Shown here in pieces: positions 8,314-17,226 of a stretch of 58,787 bases of DNA. The position numbers and the translations under genes were made by a program. The stretch comes from Bacteroidaceae bacterium (GTDB lineage: Bacteria > Bacteroidota > Bacteroidia > Bacteroidales > Bacteroidaceae): the NCBI GenBank assembly GCA_017525235.1, contig JAFXTC010000006.1:1-58787 (forward strand), written 5' to 3'. The stretch's first letter is position 1; every line of letters begins with the position of its first letter. A model generated the notes under the pieces. That model worked only from the letters and a program-made list of their open reading frames with translations, ran no database searches and was not told the origin of the DNA.

Positions 8314-8811
8314 TTATTCTTCGTCCAATGATATAGGTCTGGTTTCCTCGTGTTGCAAACCTATGGGGACTTCCTTTTTGATGCTTTGTTTCAGTGAGAT
8401 AAGTGTCTCAGTAGAAACAACACCGGCAATTTCCTGAAGACGGTTGTTCAGCAATTCCATCAAGTGGGCATTGTCGCGTGCATACAACTTGACGAGCATG
8501 GTGTAAGGGCCAGTAGTAAAGTGACATTCCACAATCTCTGGAATCTTTAAGAACTCTTGAACAACGCCTTTGTACATTGAACCTTTTTCGAGTTTGATAC
8601 CCACATAGGTGCAGGTGGTGTATCCTAAACTGGCAGGATTCACGTGGTATCCAGATCCAACAATAACGCCCATGTCAATGAGTCGTTGTACACGTTGGTG
8701 GATAGCCGCACGACTTACGCCGCACTCTGCTGCAACATCCTTAAAAGGGATTCGTGCATTGTTAGAGATAATCTCAAGGATTTTCTTGTCAAGGTTGTCA
8801 ATCTTTTCCAT
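8314..8811 (-). CDS. Lrp/AsnC-family transcriptional regulator
   Basis: The 165-residue protein has an N-terminal winged helix-turn-helix (LDKKILEIISNNARIPFKDV, then CGVSRAAIHQRVQRL) and a C-terminal RAM/ligand-binding domain (FHFTTGPYTMLVKLYA-like segment, residues about 70-150). Lrp/AsnC proteins sense amino acids and regulate their metabolism. It is the first gene of a tightly spaced minus-strand run ending near 1125, so it may autoregulate the peptide and sulfur genes that follow. A -7 box TATTTTTG lies about 32 bases upstream of the ATG. Confidence 0.93.
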   Translation of the reverse strand: MEKIDNLDKKILEIISNNARIPFKDVAAECGVSRAAIHQRVQRLIDMGVIVGSGYHVNPASLGYTTCTYVGIKLEKGSMYKGVVQEFLKIPEIVECHFTTGPYTMLVKLYARDNAHLMELLNNRLQEIAGVVSTETLISLKQSIKKEVPIGLQHEETRPISLDEE

Positions 8812-8842
8812 AACTCATTATTGGTTTGTAATAATTTGATAG

Positions 8843-8850
8843 CAAAAATA
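8843..8850 (-). promoter_or_regulatory. Probable -7 promoter box for the Lrp-led operon
   Basis: The minus strand reads TATTTTTG here, fitting the Bacteroidetes -7 consensus TAnnTTTG. It lies 32 bases upstream of the Lrp ATG and just after a strong hairpin that would stop transcription from the FKBP genes. No convincing -33 TTTG at the usual spacing is seen. Confidence 0.55.
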
Positions 8851-8887
8851 CTACAAATATGTAATTTCTGAAAGAATATGGACAAAA

Positions 8888-8920
8888 AAAAGACACCAAA
8901 CGGGGATTTTGGTGTCTTTT
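8888..8920 (-). terminator. Rho-independent terminator of the FKBP cluster
   Basis: A perfect 13-bp stem (AAAAGACACCAAA pairing with TTTGGTGTCTTTT) encloses a 7-base loop. It is flanked by A-runs on the left and T-runs on the right, so it can work on either strand. It lies 17 bases past the stop codon of the last FKBP gene and separates that cluster from the Lrp operon. Confidence 0.9.
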
Positions 8921-8937
8921 TGCTTGTTTTATGACGT

Positions 8938-9828
8938 TTATTTCACAATCTCGAGTAGCTCGACGGTAAATATCAAGGTAGAGAAGGGGGGAATCTTTTG
9001 TTGTTCCCTGTCGCCATAGGCTAACTCCTGAGGAATGTAAAGCATCCACTTACTACCAACGGGCATCATGGTTAATGCCTCTGTCCATCCCTTGATAACC
9101 TGATTGGCAGGGAAGGTGGTGGGCTTATCGCGCTTATAGGAGCTATCGAATTCTGTACCGTCAATGAGGTGACCTTCATAGTGCACTTTTACCTTGTCGG
9201 TAGCCTGAGGAATCTCGCCAGTTCCTTTAGTGAGAATCTTATACTGAAGACCGCTGGCGGTAGTTTGAATGCTATCGGCCTTTGCGTTCTTCTTTAGGAA
9301 TTCCTCGCCTGCAATACGGTTTGCCCCGTACTTCTTTTCCATATTAACTTTATGATAGTAGTCCATCTGCTTTCTAACCACCGTCTGTACGCTATCCATG
9401 CTTATGGTCATGTTAGACTGTGTAATACCATCTTGGAAACCCTGAATGAAGAGAGCCTTGTTCAGAATGTCAACGCTATCGTTAATCTGCTTGTTGGCTT
9501 GAGCAATGACTTGATTTTCCACCTGTGAGCGGATTTCTATACCAGCCAAACGGGCTTTCTCTTTTTTATCGGCTTCTGTGAGTTCTGTCTGTTGGAAGCC
9601 TTTCACGAAATCTTCAAGATAGGAGGTGTCAACGCCCATGCGCTGAACCAGATAGTTTGTCAGGCCATTGGTGTTTGCCTTGCCAAATAAATAGCTAAAG
9701 GTATCAACAGACACAGTATCAACTACCTCAACGGGTGCCTTTACTTTCTTGCTTGCCTTTTTCTTGCTTGCAGCTGATGTGCCTAAAGCCAGAAGGGCAC
9801 AAAGAGAAAAAAGAACAATCTTTTTCAT
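8938..9828 (-). CDS. Periplasmic FKBP-type peptidyl-prolyl isomerase
   Basis: The start is set at ATG 9828 (296 residues), where a signal peptide begins (MKKIVLFSLCALLALGTSA); the longer frame opens with TTG inside the gap. A lysine-rich spacer follows, then an FKBP N-terminal dimerization region (SYLFGKANTNGL) and a C-terminal FKBP domain with FDSSYKRDKPTTF, VIKGWTEAL and LAYGDR. FKBPs of the FkpA/FklB type isomerize prolyl bonds and act as chaperones. It is the last of three tandem paralogues and precedes a strong terminator. The predicted place is the periplasm, because I see no lipobox. Confidence 0.93.
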   Translation of the reverse strand: MKKIVLFSLCALLALGTSAASKKKASKKVKAPVEVVDTVSVDTFSYLFGKANTNGLTNYLVQRMGVDTSYLEDFVKGFQQTELTEADKKEKARLAGIEIRSQVENQVIAQANKQINDSVDILNKALFIQGFQDGITQSNMTISMDSVQTVVRKQMDYYHKVNMEKKYGANRIAGEEFLKKNAKADSIQTTASGLQYKILTKGTGEIPQATDKVKVHYEGHLIDGTEFDSSYKRDKPTTFPANQVIKGWTEALTMMPVGSKWMLYIPQELAYGDREQQKIPPFSTLIFTVELLEIVK

Positions 9829-9840
9829 TTTGTTTTTTAT

Positions 9841-9868
9841 CAACTCGACAACTTGTCAACTATCAATT
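9841..9868. repeat. Degenerate heptanucleotide-like array between FKBP genes
   Basis: The units CAACTCGA, CAACTTGT, CAACTAT and CAATTAC have lengths 8, 8, 7 and 7, so this is a looser member of the family. It fills most of the gap between two FKBP genes and reaches into the stop codon at 9867. Confidence 0.55.
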
Positions 9869-10736
9869 ACTTCTCAATACCAATCAGTTCAATCTTGAAA
9901 ATCAGACAAGAGAATGGCTTAATCTTACCAGCTTCGCGCTCAGCATAAGCCTGCTCCTGAGGAATGTATACCATCCAGGTAGAACCTACAGGCATGTGAG
10001 TGAGTGCCTCAGTCCACCCGGGGATAACCTGATTGCAGCGGAAGGTTGTAGGTTCGCCACGCTGGTAGCTGCTGTCGAAGATTGTGTCGTTGATGAGCTT
10101 GCCTTCATAGTTAACCTTTACACGGCTGGTATCTGCGGGAATTTCGCCAGTACCTTCGGTAATAACCTCATAGTATACACCGTTGGCAAGTTTCTGTATG
10201 CCGTCTTTCTTTGCAATTTTAGCCATAAACTCTTGACAAGCCTTCTTGTTCTCGCCATACATTTTCTCCATCTGTTCAGCCTTTACGCTCTGCATCTTAG
10301 CTTGAGCAGTCTGACCAGCCTCTTCAACAGACATCAAACCACCCTTGCCTATTGTTCCGGCAACGAAGCCTGCCATGAAATTCTTCAGACTGATAGTTTG
10401 AGTGCTGTCTTCGCCAAAAATCTCATAGTTGATACCCTTAATCATCTGCTGGCTAATCTGCTGACCAATACGAATACCTGCATAGTAAGCAGTTTTCTTC
10501 TTGTCATCACCGGCATTAGCGCCTTCGTTCAAGCCCTTGATGAATTCGTTGATGTAAGCAGTATCCACACCTTCGCGCTGTACCAGATACTCCTTCAGAC
10601 CTTGTGTCTGAGCCATACCGATAGCGTAACTCAAAGTGTCAACATCATTCTTCAAATTAGCCTTGGGGGTACCATTACCACAAGAGGCCATAATGGCAGC
10701 CAAAACAACGGCTGCAATAATAGAAATCTTTTTCAT
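9867..10736 (-). CDS. FKBP-type peptidyl-prolyl isomerase, lipoprotein
   Basis: The 289-residue product begins MKKISIIAAVVLAAIMASCGNG, a lipoprotein signal peptide with lipobox MASC (C19). The middle is the helical FKBP N-terminal domain (YAIGMAQTQGLKEYL), and the last about 105 residues are the isomerase domain (FDSSYQRGEPTTF, VIPGWTEAL, QAYAEREAGK). It is closely similar to the downstream paralogue but anchored to a membrane by lipid. There are 66 bases between it and the upstream FKBP gene. Both are probably co-transcribed and act on exported proteins. Confidence 0.93.
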   Translation of the reverse strand: MKKISIIAAVVLAAIMASCGNGTPKANLKNDVDTLSYAIGMAQTQGLKEYLVQREGVDTAYINEFIKGLNEGANAGDDKKKTAYYAGIRIGQQISQQMIKGINYEIFGEDSTQTISLKNFMAGFVAGTIGKGGLMSVEEAGQTAQAKMQSVKAEQMEKMYGENKKACQEFMAKIAKKDGIQKLANGVYYEVITEGTGEIPADTSRVKVNYEGKLINDTIFDSSYQRGEPTTFRCNQVIPGWTEALTHMPVGSTWMVYIPQEQAYAEREAGKIKPFSCLIFKIELIGIEK

Positions 10737-10802
10737 GTTTTTGTTTTTTATTTCGTTTGTGTTTATTTTTCTGAGTAAACAGATTAATCAGAGTGTTCTG
10801 AA

Positions 10803-11387
10803 TTATAAAACCTTGATAAGTTCTACGTCAAATATTAGTGTGCTGTAAGGGGGAATCTGTGCTCCTGCTCCACGTTCGCCGTATGCCAGCAGATATGGGA
10901 TGTGGAAACGGAATTTTGCACCTTCTTTCATCAGTTGAACACCTTCTGTCCAACCGGGAATAACCTGATTCAGGCCGAAATCGGCAGGTTCGCCGCGCTT
11001 GTAGCTGCTGTCGAAAACGGTACCATCCAACAGACGGCCTTCGTAATGACAGCGTACGGTATCAGTAGCCTTGGGGCTCTTGCCTGTTCCTTCTGTAAGA
11101 ATCTCGTACTGCAAGCCGCTCTTGGTTTGTGTTACACCATCACGCTTGGCATTTTGCTCTAAATATACTTTGCCTTCTGCAATGGCGGTCTGTGCTTGTT
11201 CCTTCTCTTTCTTCTGAAAATACTCGTTCAACATTGCTTGAGCTTCACGACTGCTGATGGCAGTTTCCTTGCCCGACATTACATCACTGATGCTTTTTGT
11301 GAAATCTTCAATGCTGAAATCATCAATGTTCATACTCTTGAGCTGTTGACCGATGCCAAGGCCCAAAGCATAGCTAATTTTGTTCAT
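10803..11387 (-). CDS. Cytoplasmic FKBP-type peptidyl-prolyl isomerase (FklB-like)
   Basis: At 194 residues this is the shortest of the three FKBPs and has no signal peptide. It starts directly with the dimerization helix region (MNKISYALGLGIGQQL) and ends with a complete isomerase domain (FDSSYKRGEPADF, VIPGWTEGVQLM, LAYGERGAGAQIP). It is the first gene of the cluster and has a -7 box TAATTTTG about 30 bases upstream. The set looks like a duplication series in which signal sequences distribute one fold to cytoplasm, membrane surface and periplasm. Confidence 0.93.
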   Translation of the reverse strand: MNKISYALGLGIGQQLKSMNIDDFSIEDFTKSISDVMSGKETAISSREAQAMLNEYFQKKEKEQAQTAIAEGKVYLEQNAKRDGVTQTKSGLQYEILTEGTGKSPKATDTVRCHYEGRLLDGTVFDSSYKRGEPADFGLNQVIPGWTEGVQLMKEGAKFRFHIPYLLAYGERGAGAQIPPYSTLIFDVELIKVL

Positions 11388-11416
11388 TCTTTGAATACAT
11401 TTACTATTATGCGGCG

Positions 11417-11424
11417 CAAAATTA
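11417..11424 (-). promoter_or_regulatory. Probable -7 box for the FKBP cluster
   Basis: The minus strand reads TAATTTTG, 30 bases upstream of the first FKBP start codon. A TTG lies 23 bases further upstream as a possible -33 element. Confidence 0.6.
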
Positions 11425-11468
11425 ATACATTTTATTTATCTAAAAGTCAATCATTACATTTTTTTTGT

Positions 11469-11476
11469 TATTTTTG
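11469..11476 (+). promoter_or_regulatory. Probable -7 box for the sirtuin-kinase pair
   Basis: The plus strand reads TATTTTTG, 45 bases upstream of the sirtuin ATG. Together with the minus-strand box at 11417 it makes this a divergent promoter region. Confidence 0.55.
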
Positions 11477-11521
11477 CACATTATTATATATGAGTTTGTG
11501 GGTTTATAAGATTATGAGCTT

Positions 11522-12229
11522 ATGAAGGTTGTTGTATTAACAGGTGCCGGTATGAGTGCAGAGAGCGGCGTGAGCACGTTTCGCGATAGCGACGGGTTAT
11601 GGGAGCAATATAATGTAGAAGATGTGGCAACACCTGAAGGTTGGGCACGAAATCCAAGGATGGTTACAGATTTTTATAACAACTTGCGTACGCAGATTAT
11701 ACAAAAGGAACCATGCTTGGGGCATAAACTCGTGGCAGAACTGGAAAAACAGTATGATGTTACGGTGGTTACGCAGAACGTGGACAACCTTCATGAGCGT
11801 GCCGGCAGTACTAATGTTATTCATCTGCATGGTGAACTGATGAAGGTTACCAGTAGCAGAAATCCTAACGATTCACGTTATATACGTACATTAGACAATG
11901 AACATCTCGTTGTAAAAATGGGCGACTGCGCTGAGGATGGTAGCCAATTACGTCCCTTTATAGTCTGGTTTGGTGAGCCTGTTCCTGAGATAGAGCGAGC
12001 TGCGATGGAATGTATGCAGGCAGATATTTTTATCATCATAGGCACTAGCTTGAATGTCTATCCAGCTGCCGGACTTACGCAATATGTACCGCCAACAACA
12101 CCCATTTATTTGATAGATCCCAAGCCAGTTCAGTGGAATGCAGACCGCAACTTCCGTCATATTATGAAGGGTGCCAGCGAGGGTATGAAAGAACTTATGG
12201 AGGAAATCGGAAACGAAGTGAAAGAATAA
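11522..12229 (+). CDS. cobB: NAD-dependent protein deacylase, sirtuin family, zinc ligands absent
   Basis: The 235-residue protein shows the sirtuin core: GAGMSAESG at 7-15, FRDSDGLW, VTQNVDNLHERAG, the catalytic histidine in HLHGEL, and RPFIVWFGE. Sirtuins remove acyl groups from lysines using NAD. The segment that normally carries two Cys-x-x-Cys pairs for structural zinc, between HGEL and the RPFIVWFGE motif, has a single cysteine (GDCAEDG), so zinc binding in the usual way is unlikely. This appears to be a lineage variant rather than damage, because the rest is intact. The kinase gene downstream begins 14 bases after its stop. Confidence 0.9.
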   Translation: MKVVVLTGAGMSAESGVSTFRDSDGLWEQYNVEDVATPEGWARNPRMVTDFYNNLRTQIIQKEPCLGHKLVAELEKQYDVTVVTQNVDNLHERAGSTNVIHLHGELMKVTSSRNPNDSRYIRTLDNEHLVVKMGDCAEDGSQLRPFIVWFGEPVPEIERAAMECMQADIFIIIGTSLNVYPAAGLTQYVPPTTPIYLIDPKPVQWNADRNFRHIMKGASEGMKELMEEIGNEVKE

Positions 12230-12243
12230 TTGAAGATACACAC

Positions 12244-13944
12244 ATGGCAAGTAACGAATCTATATACAAAGAAGGGGAAGAGCAGAAAAGCAGGATGGTT
12301 CGCATCCGTTGCAAAAATATAGGCGAGACCATAACGGTTCCATTTGGAAGTACGCTCCTTGAAGTGTTTCAGGCTGCCGCCTTTGAAATGCCCTTTGGAC
12401 CCGTTTGTGCCCATGTCAACAATAAGGCGCAAGGCATGAACTACCGTTTTTATAACAATAAGGATGTAAATTTCTTGAGCCTGTACCACCCTAGTGGCAT
12501 GCGTACATATACCCGAACGCTGTTCTTTGTTTTGGCAAAGGCTGTCGAGGACCTTTTCCCGCAGGGACAACTGATAATTGGTGCACCGGCCAGTCGTGGC
12601 TATTACTGCGAATTGCGAATAGGGCGTAAAGTTCAGGAAACAGATGTGACGCGTATCAGCAACCGAATGCAGGAAATCATAGATGCCGATATGCCTATTC
12701 ACCGTATTCAATGCCCCATAGAAGATGCTATTGCTATGTTTCAGAAAAGGGGTATGACAAGTAAGGTGCAGCTGTTGGAAAGTCAGGATAACCTCTATAC
12801 CGATTACTATAAACTGGGAAACACCATAGATTATTTCTACGGTCCGCTATTGACCCGCACGGGTATGTTGCATCTGTTTGGTTTGATGCCTTTCTACGAT
12901 GGACTTCTCCTGCGTATTCCCAGCGAAAAGGATCCTTCAACATTAGAGCAATACGTTGAGCAGAAGAAGATGCTGGGTGTGATACGAGAACATCAACAGT
13001 GGCAGGAAATATTGCGTGTACGAACTGTCGGAGAGTTTAATAAGGCAATCCTGGCAGGTCGTGCTACTGATTTGATAAATGTCAGCGAGGCACTTCAGGA
13101 CAAAAAGCTTTCAGATATTGCCGATGATATTACGCGACGCAAATCACGTCTGGTACTTATTGCAGGTCCAAGCAGTAGCGGAAAGACCACAACAGCCAAG
13201 CGTCTGGCAATTTTGATGATGGCATGCGGACTTCGTCCCTATACCTTGAGTACGGATGATTACTTCGTGAATCGTGAAGATACACCCAAGGACGAGAATG
13301 GCGAATATGACTTTGAGTGCATAGGAGCATTGGATACTAAGCTCTTTAATGAGCAGATGAATGCTATTCTGCGTGGAGAAGAAGTGGAACTTCCAAGGTA
13401 CGACTTCCCGTCAGGAAGGCGTGTATATGAGGGACGTAGGCTGAAGATTGGACCAGATGATGTCATTATTTTGGAGGGAAACCATGCACTCAATCCTATT
13501 CTTACAAAGCAGATTCCGGAGGAACAGAAATATCGTTTGTATGTTTCGGCACTTACCACCATTCAGTTGGACGATCACAACCACATACCAACGGTAGATA
13601 TACGTTTGGTTCGTCGAATCCTGCGTGACTATCGCTATCGTGGCTACTCTGCAGTAGAAATAATCAAGCGCTGTCCCAGTGTGAAGGCGGGAGAGGAGAA
13701 ATGGATTTTTCCCTATCAGGAGTTGGCTGATGCAACCTTCAATAGCGCTCTGCTGTATGAGTTGGGTGTTATCCGTGACAGGGTTATGCCTATTTTGGAA
13801 CAGGTTCCTGAACGCGCTGTGGAGTATGCCGAAGCAACCCGCTTGCGTAAGTTCTTGATGTATTTCCGAGCCGTTCCGGGCGATGAGGTTCCGCCAACGT
13901 CTCTGTTACGTGAGTTTGCCGGTGGCAGCTCGTTTAAATATTAA
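12244..13944 (+). CDS. TGS-domain nucleoside (uridine-type) kinase
   Basis: The start ATG 12244 gives 566 residues; the longer frame would run back through the sirtuin gene. An N-terminal TGS-like ubiquitin fold (about 19-80) is followed by a threonyl-tRNA-synthetase-like second additional domain (about 90-230). After a linker comes a uridine kinase/phosphoribulokinase P-loop domain with GPSSSGKTTTAKRL and LSTDDYFVNRED. Members phosphorylate uridine or related nucleosides; the TGS and editing-like parts probably sense or bind RNA or nucleotides, but their role is not established. This three-part architecture is frequent in Bacteroidetes. No fault is seen in the catalytic segments. Confidence 0.88.
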   Translation: MASNESIYKEGEEQKSRMVRIRCKNIGETITVPFGSTLLEVFQAAAFEMPFGPVCAHVNNKAQGMNYRFYNNKDVNFLSLYHPSGMRTYTRTLFFVLAKAVEDLFPQGQLIIGAPASRGYYCELRIGRKVQETDVTRISNRMQEIIDADMPIHRIQCPIEDAIAMFQKRGMTSKVQLLESQDNLYTDYYKLGNTIDYFYGPLLTRTGMLHLFGLMPFYDGLLLRIPSEKDPSTLEQYVEQKKMLGVIREHQQWQEILRVRTVGEFNKAILAGRATDLINVSEALQDKKLSDIADDITRRKSRLVLIAGPSSSGKTTTAKRLAILMMACGLRPYTLSTDDYFVNREDTPKDENGEYDFECIGALDTKLFNEQMNAILRGEEVELPRYDFPSGRRVYEGRRLKIGPDDVIILEGNHALNPILTKQIPEEQKYRLYVSALTTIQLDDHNHIPTVDIRLVRRILRDYRYRGYSAVEIIKRCPSVKAGEEKWIFPYQELADATFNSALLYELGVIRDRVMPILEQVPERAVEYAEATRLRKFLMYFRAVPGDEVPPTSLLREFAGGSSFKY

Positions 13945-14005
13945 TTGTCCTTGGGGTAATTCAAAGATTTAATATTCAAGAACCAATAAAAAACCACTAT
14001 TCACT

Positions 14006-17000
14006 ATGACAAAGAGAACGACAATTTTGTCAGTTTTGCTCTTTCTGATTGCAGGCATGGCCTTGGCACAGACGGTAGAGCGCAGTTTTTATGTTGACTT
14101 CGGTCAGAACAATGTTACCAATCAGGGATTCCTTACCAACAAAGACTCCAATGGCAACCAGTGGAACAACTTACATGGTAAAGGAACCGGGGCGCCTGAC
14201 AAAGCTTATGCGCTTACAACAATCGAACTTGTCAGTGCCGACGGTGCGGCATCAGACATAAAACTGCAAACGGGAACCACCTTCTCTACCAACGGATACA
14301 GTAATGGGGGATTGCAGTCGCCAAAGAAAGCTTTATTAGGCGACCTCGCCATACAAACGGCTACGCAGGATTATATCTTTATGGAAGGCTCGCAGGACTA
14401 TGGCGTACTGCACTTCACTGGTTTGAATCCTGAGAAAGCGTACAGGTTTCACAGTTTTGGAAGTCGAACATCAGATGATGTGCGTGCTGCTTGGTTTACC
14501 TTCAGCGGAGAGAATGTTTGGACGGGCGAGATGCAAATGGGTGGCTCCAAGATAGGCAATGGAGGCTACAATGGTAATAATGACAAAATTCTCGTTTCAG
14601 AACCGGTCTTCCCGGACCGCAATGGTAACATAGATTTGAATGTCTGCAAGAAGACAAAGGGTGCGATGGTCTATCTAAACTGCATGAAGATTGAGGAACT
14701 TTCAGGCTTAGAGCGTCCTAACCAAGAACTGATTTTGGCTCAGAAGTTCTATATAGATTTTGGTGAGACAAGCAATACCTCACGCGGCCGTCAGACTACC
14801 ACAAAAGACAAGAACGGCAATTACTGGACCAACCTCTCTTCGGGTAGCAGTACCAGCAATTCTATTCCTGCCAAGACGATAACAATGAAGAATGCTGCTG
14901 GCAGCACCATATCCAGATATCGGTTGGTAACCACCTGTACCCAATATACCAATGGAATTGATGCCGGAGGAAACAATAGCCCGTCGGAAGAAATGTTGGG
15001 TGACCTTGCCGTTCAGACTGCGACAGAGGACTATATGTTCATAGACAATGGTGACCTACGTCCCTTTAAATTTACTAATTTGAATAAGGACAATTGCTAC
15101 AAGTTTTATATATATGGTACGCGAAACCACACTGACAACCGCATTACACAGTACAACATCGAGGGACAACGTACATGGAGCGGCGGTCAGGTAACCTCTG
15201 GCAATAGCGTTGGAGGCGAGGGCAACAATGGCAATGTTCGCAACATTCTTATTACAGATTATATCTATCCCAGTCGAACTGGCGAGATTGTTGTCAACTT
15301 CCAGCGTGTAACGGGAATGGCGCATATCAGCGCCATGAGGATAGAGGAATACACGGGTGGCGTTCGACCCGAGGAACCTTGGGAATTTTCAGAACTCATT
15401 CTTTCTGGGAATGCCGAGGAGGCCAGGTTTAAGTCGGTGGGCTCTAACCGCTATCAGGCATACGCCCAATTGACAAGGGGAACCTTCCTTCTAACAGGCA
15501 AGACTGCCGACGGCGAAATTACCCTTGATGGTACTGTAGATAAAGACTGTGTAGCTCGTATCACGGTCGATGCTGGTAACAAGACCATAGATGTATTACC
15601 TGTAACTATGAATGTCAGAGGAAACATGGGATCAGGAAATCCCCAGATAGCTTATAAGGCCGGAGGCGTTTGGGAATCAGAGGTAATGCTGAAGGAAACT
15701 TCTTCGCAGCAGTGGGTGGACAAGACCATGTACTTTGCCCTTAACAATTCCGACGAATTGGCTATCAAGCGTTTGAAGGATGCATCTTCCCGCTATGCCT
15801 TGGGTATGGCTGCCAACGGGCAGGATACAGAGAATATCTATCAGAATGCAGGAACCTATACTATCACGGTGGATATGACAAACGATGTTTACAACATCTC
15901 TGCACCCATTGATGAGAACCGTATTTCGGTCTTTGGTTCCAGTGTGGCTAATGGACAGGGAGCGACGGATTATAAGGGTTACCGTTATCTTTATGGTCAG
16001 CATTTGATTCAACGCTACGAGAAAGGATTGTCAGATACACGTTTCTATACCTCTAATGTTTCTATTGGTGGAAATACAACCAACAACTTATTGAATAGAT
16101 ATGATGATTTGATTCGCGACTTTGGTCGTTACGTTATTTTTGGTCTTTCCTTGGGTAACGAGGGTATTCACGGAGCCAGTGACCAGAATGCTATCTTCAC
16201 ACAGTGGCGTGATAATATGCTAAGGCTTATCAAGAAGGTTCGTGCCGATGGTAAGATTCCTGTGGTAATGAACAACTATACGCGTGGCGATTACAATGCC
16301 AGCGACTACAGCTACGTCAAGAAGCTTAACCTGCTTATTCACGAGTGGGATGTACCTTCTTTCAACTGTTTGGGCTCTATTGATAAGGGCGACGGAACGT
16401 GGGCCGATGGCTATGTGTCCGATATTTATCATCAGAATACCGAGGGGCATTACGAATTCTTCTGCTCTATGGTTCCTTCTCTCTTTGATGCGCTCAAGGC
16501 TGGCAAGCCAATGCCCAAGCGCAATACCACCAAGAGTATGAGACTTTATACTGCTAGAACAGTGCATTTTACCCCCGAGGGTACTACACATCCCTTTACT
16601 GTTACGGCTCGCGTGAAGGGTGGTGAGGGACAGGTCTTCCGTGTCCGCTGTGCAGATGGTTATGCTACGGTGAGTGTGACGGATGAGGGTAAGGTTATGC
16701 TTACCACACCAGCGGGTGCCACCCTTATTAGCACTAGAGCCATCACGGACACCAACTGGCACAATATCACTCTTACCAGCTACTATGCTCAAAAGCGCAC
16801 CCTTCTTTATCTTGACAAGGTCAATGCTGGAGTTCTCACTGAACGTTTGGGAGAAATTAAGGAGGTTGAATTGGGTGGTTCAAATAGAGACGCATCTGAG
16901 CTCGTCTTCTGGCGCTCTGCCATGACCCCCGACGAGATAACTGCCCATTGTAACGGCAAGATGTTGAAGTCCAGCCTTGAGATTTACGTACCTCTCAGTG

Positions 17001-17191
17001 ATGAAGATGAGTTGGAAAATCTGGCTCAAAGCACCAACACTGTTACTGTTACAGAAGATGTGACCGGAGTTAGACCTACCCTCAGCCCCTCTCGTAATGA
17101 AGGAGAGATTTACTCTCTTTCCGGTCAGATTCTTGCAAAAGCGCAAAAAGGAGTAAATATTATAGGGGGGAAAAAGGTGGCGATTAAGTAA
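14006..17191 (+). CDS. Large exported multidomain SGNH/GDSL-type hydrolase
   Basis: The 1061-residue product has a signal peptide (MTKRTTILSVLLFLIAGMALAQ) and two tandem beta-rich modules, each starting FY-DFG (residues about 28-230 and 248-450), likely carbohydrate-binding. A SusE-like beta segment follows. The SGNH hydrolase core has block I near FGSSVANG, block III near SLGNEG and the catalytic D-x-x-H in DIYHQNTEGH. A LamG-like module follows (about 850-1000). The end matches the window's recurring exported-protein motif (IYSLSGQ, then KG, then GGKKVAIK). SGNH enzymes of this kind deacetylate or de-esterify polysaccharides. It follows the kinase gene by 61 bases, but a functional link is unlikely. 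Confidence 0.8.
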   Translation: MTKRTTILSVLLFLIAGMALAQTVERSFYVDFGQNNVTNQGFLTNKDSNGNQWNNLHGKGTGAPDKAYALTTIELVSADGAASDIKLQTGTTFSTNGYSNGGLQSPKKALLGDLAIQTATQDYIFMEGSQDYGVLHFTGLNPEKAYRFHSFGSRTSDDVRAAWFTFSGENVWTGEMQMGGSKIGNGGYNGNNDKILVSEPVFPDRNGNIDLNVCKKTKGAMVYLNCMKIEELSGLERPNQELILAQKFYIDFGETSNTSRGRQTTTKDKNGNYWTNLSSGSSTSNSIPAKTITMKNAAGSTISRYRLVTTCTQYTNGIDAGGNNSPSEEMLGDLAVQTATEDYMFIDNGDLRPFKFTNLNKDNCYKFYIYGTRNHTDNRITQYNIEGQRTWSGGQVTSGNSVGGEGNNGNVRNILITDYIYPSRTGEIVVNFQRVTGMAHISAMRIEEYTGGVRPEEPWEFSELILSGNAEEARFKSVGSNRYQAYAQLTRGTFLLTGKTADGEITLDGTVDKDCVARITVDAGNKTIDVLPVTMNVRGNMGSGNPQIAYKAGGVWESEVMLKETSSQQWVDKTMYFALNNSDELAIKRLKDASSRYALGMAANGQDTENIYQNAGTYTITVDMTNDVYNISAPIDENRISVFGSSVANGQGATDYKGYRYLYGQHLIQRYEKGLSDTRFYTSNVSIGGNTTNNLLNRYDDLIRDFGRYVIFGLSLGNEGIHGASDQNAIFTQWRDNMLRLIKKVRADGKIPVVMNNYTRGDYNASDYSYVKKLNLLIHEWDVPSFNCLGSIDKGDGTWADGYVSDIYHQNTEGHYEFFCSMVPSLFDALKAGKPMPKRNTTKSMRLYTARTVHFTPEGTTHPFTVTARVKGGEGQVFRVRCADGYATVSVTDEGKVMLTTPAGATLISTRAITDTNWHNITLTSYYAQKRTLLYLDKVNAGVLTERLGEIKEVELGGSNRDASELVFWRSAMTPDEITAHCNGKMLKSSLEIYVPLSDEDELENLAQSTNTVTVTEDVTGVRPTLSPSRNEGEIYSLSGQILAKAQKGVNIIGGKKVAIK

Positions 17192-17226
17192 ATAATCTTA
17201 ATGAATATATTGGGGACGTTTTGGAT

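Noticed and set aside
12133-12243. N-terminal extension of the nucleoside kinase
   Set aside because: It overlaps the end of the sirtuin gene in another frame; the kinase family pattern starts after ATG 12244.
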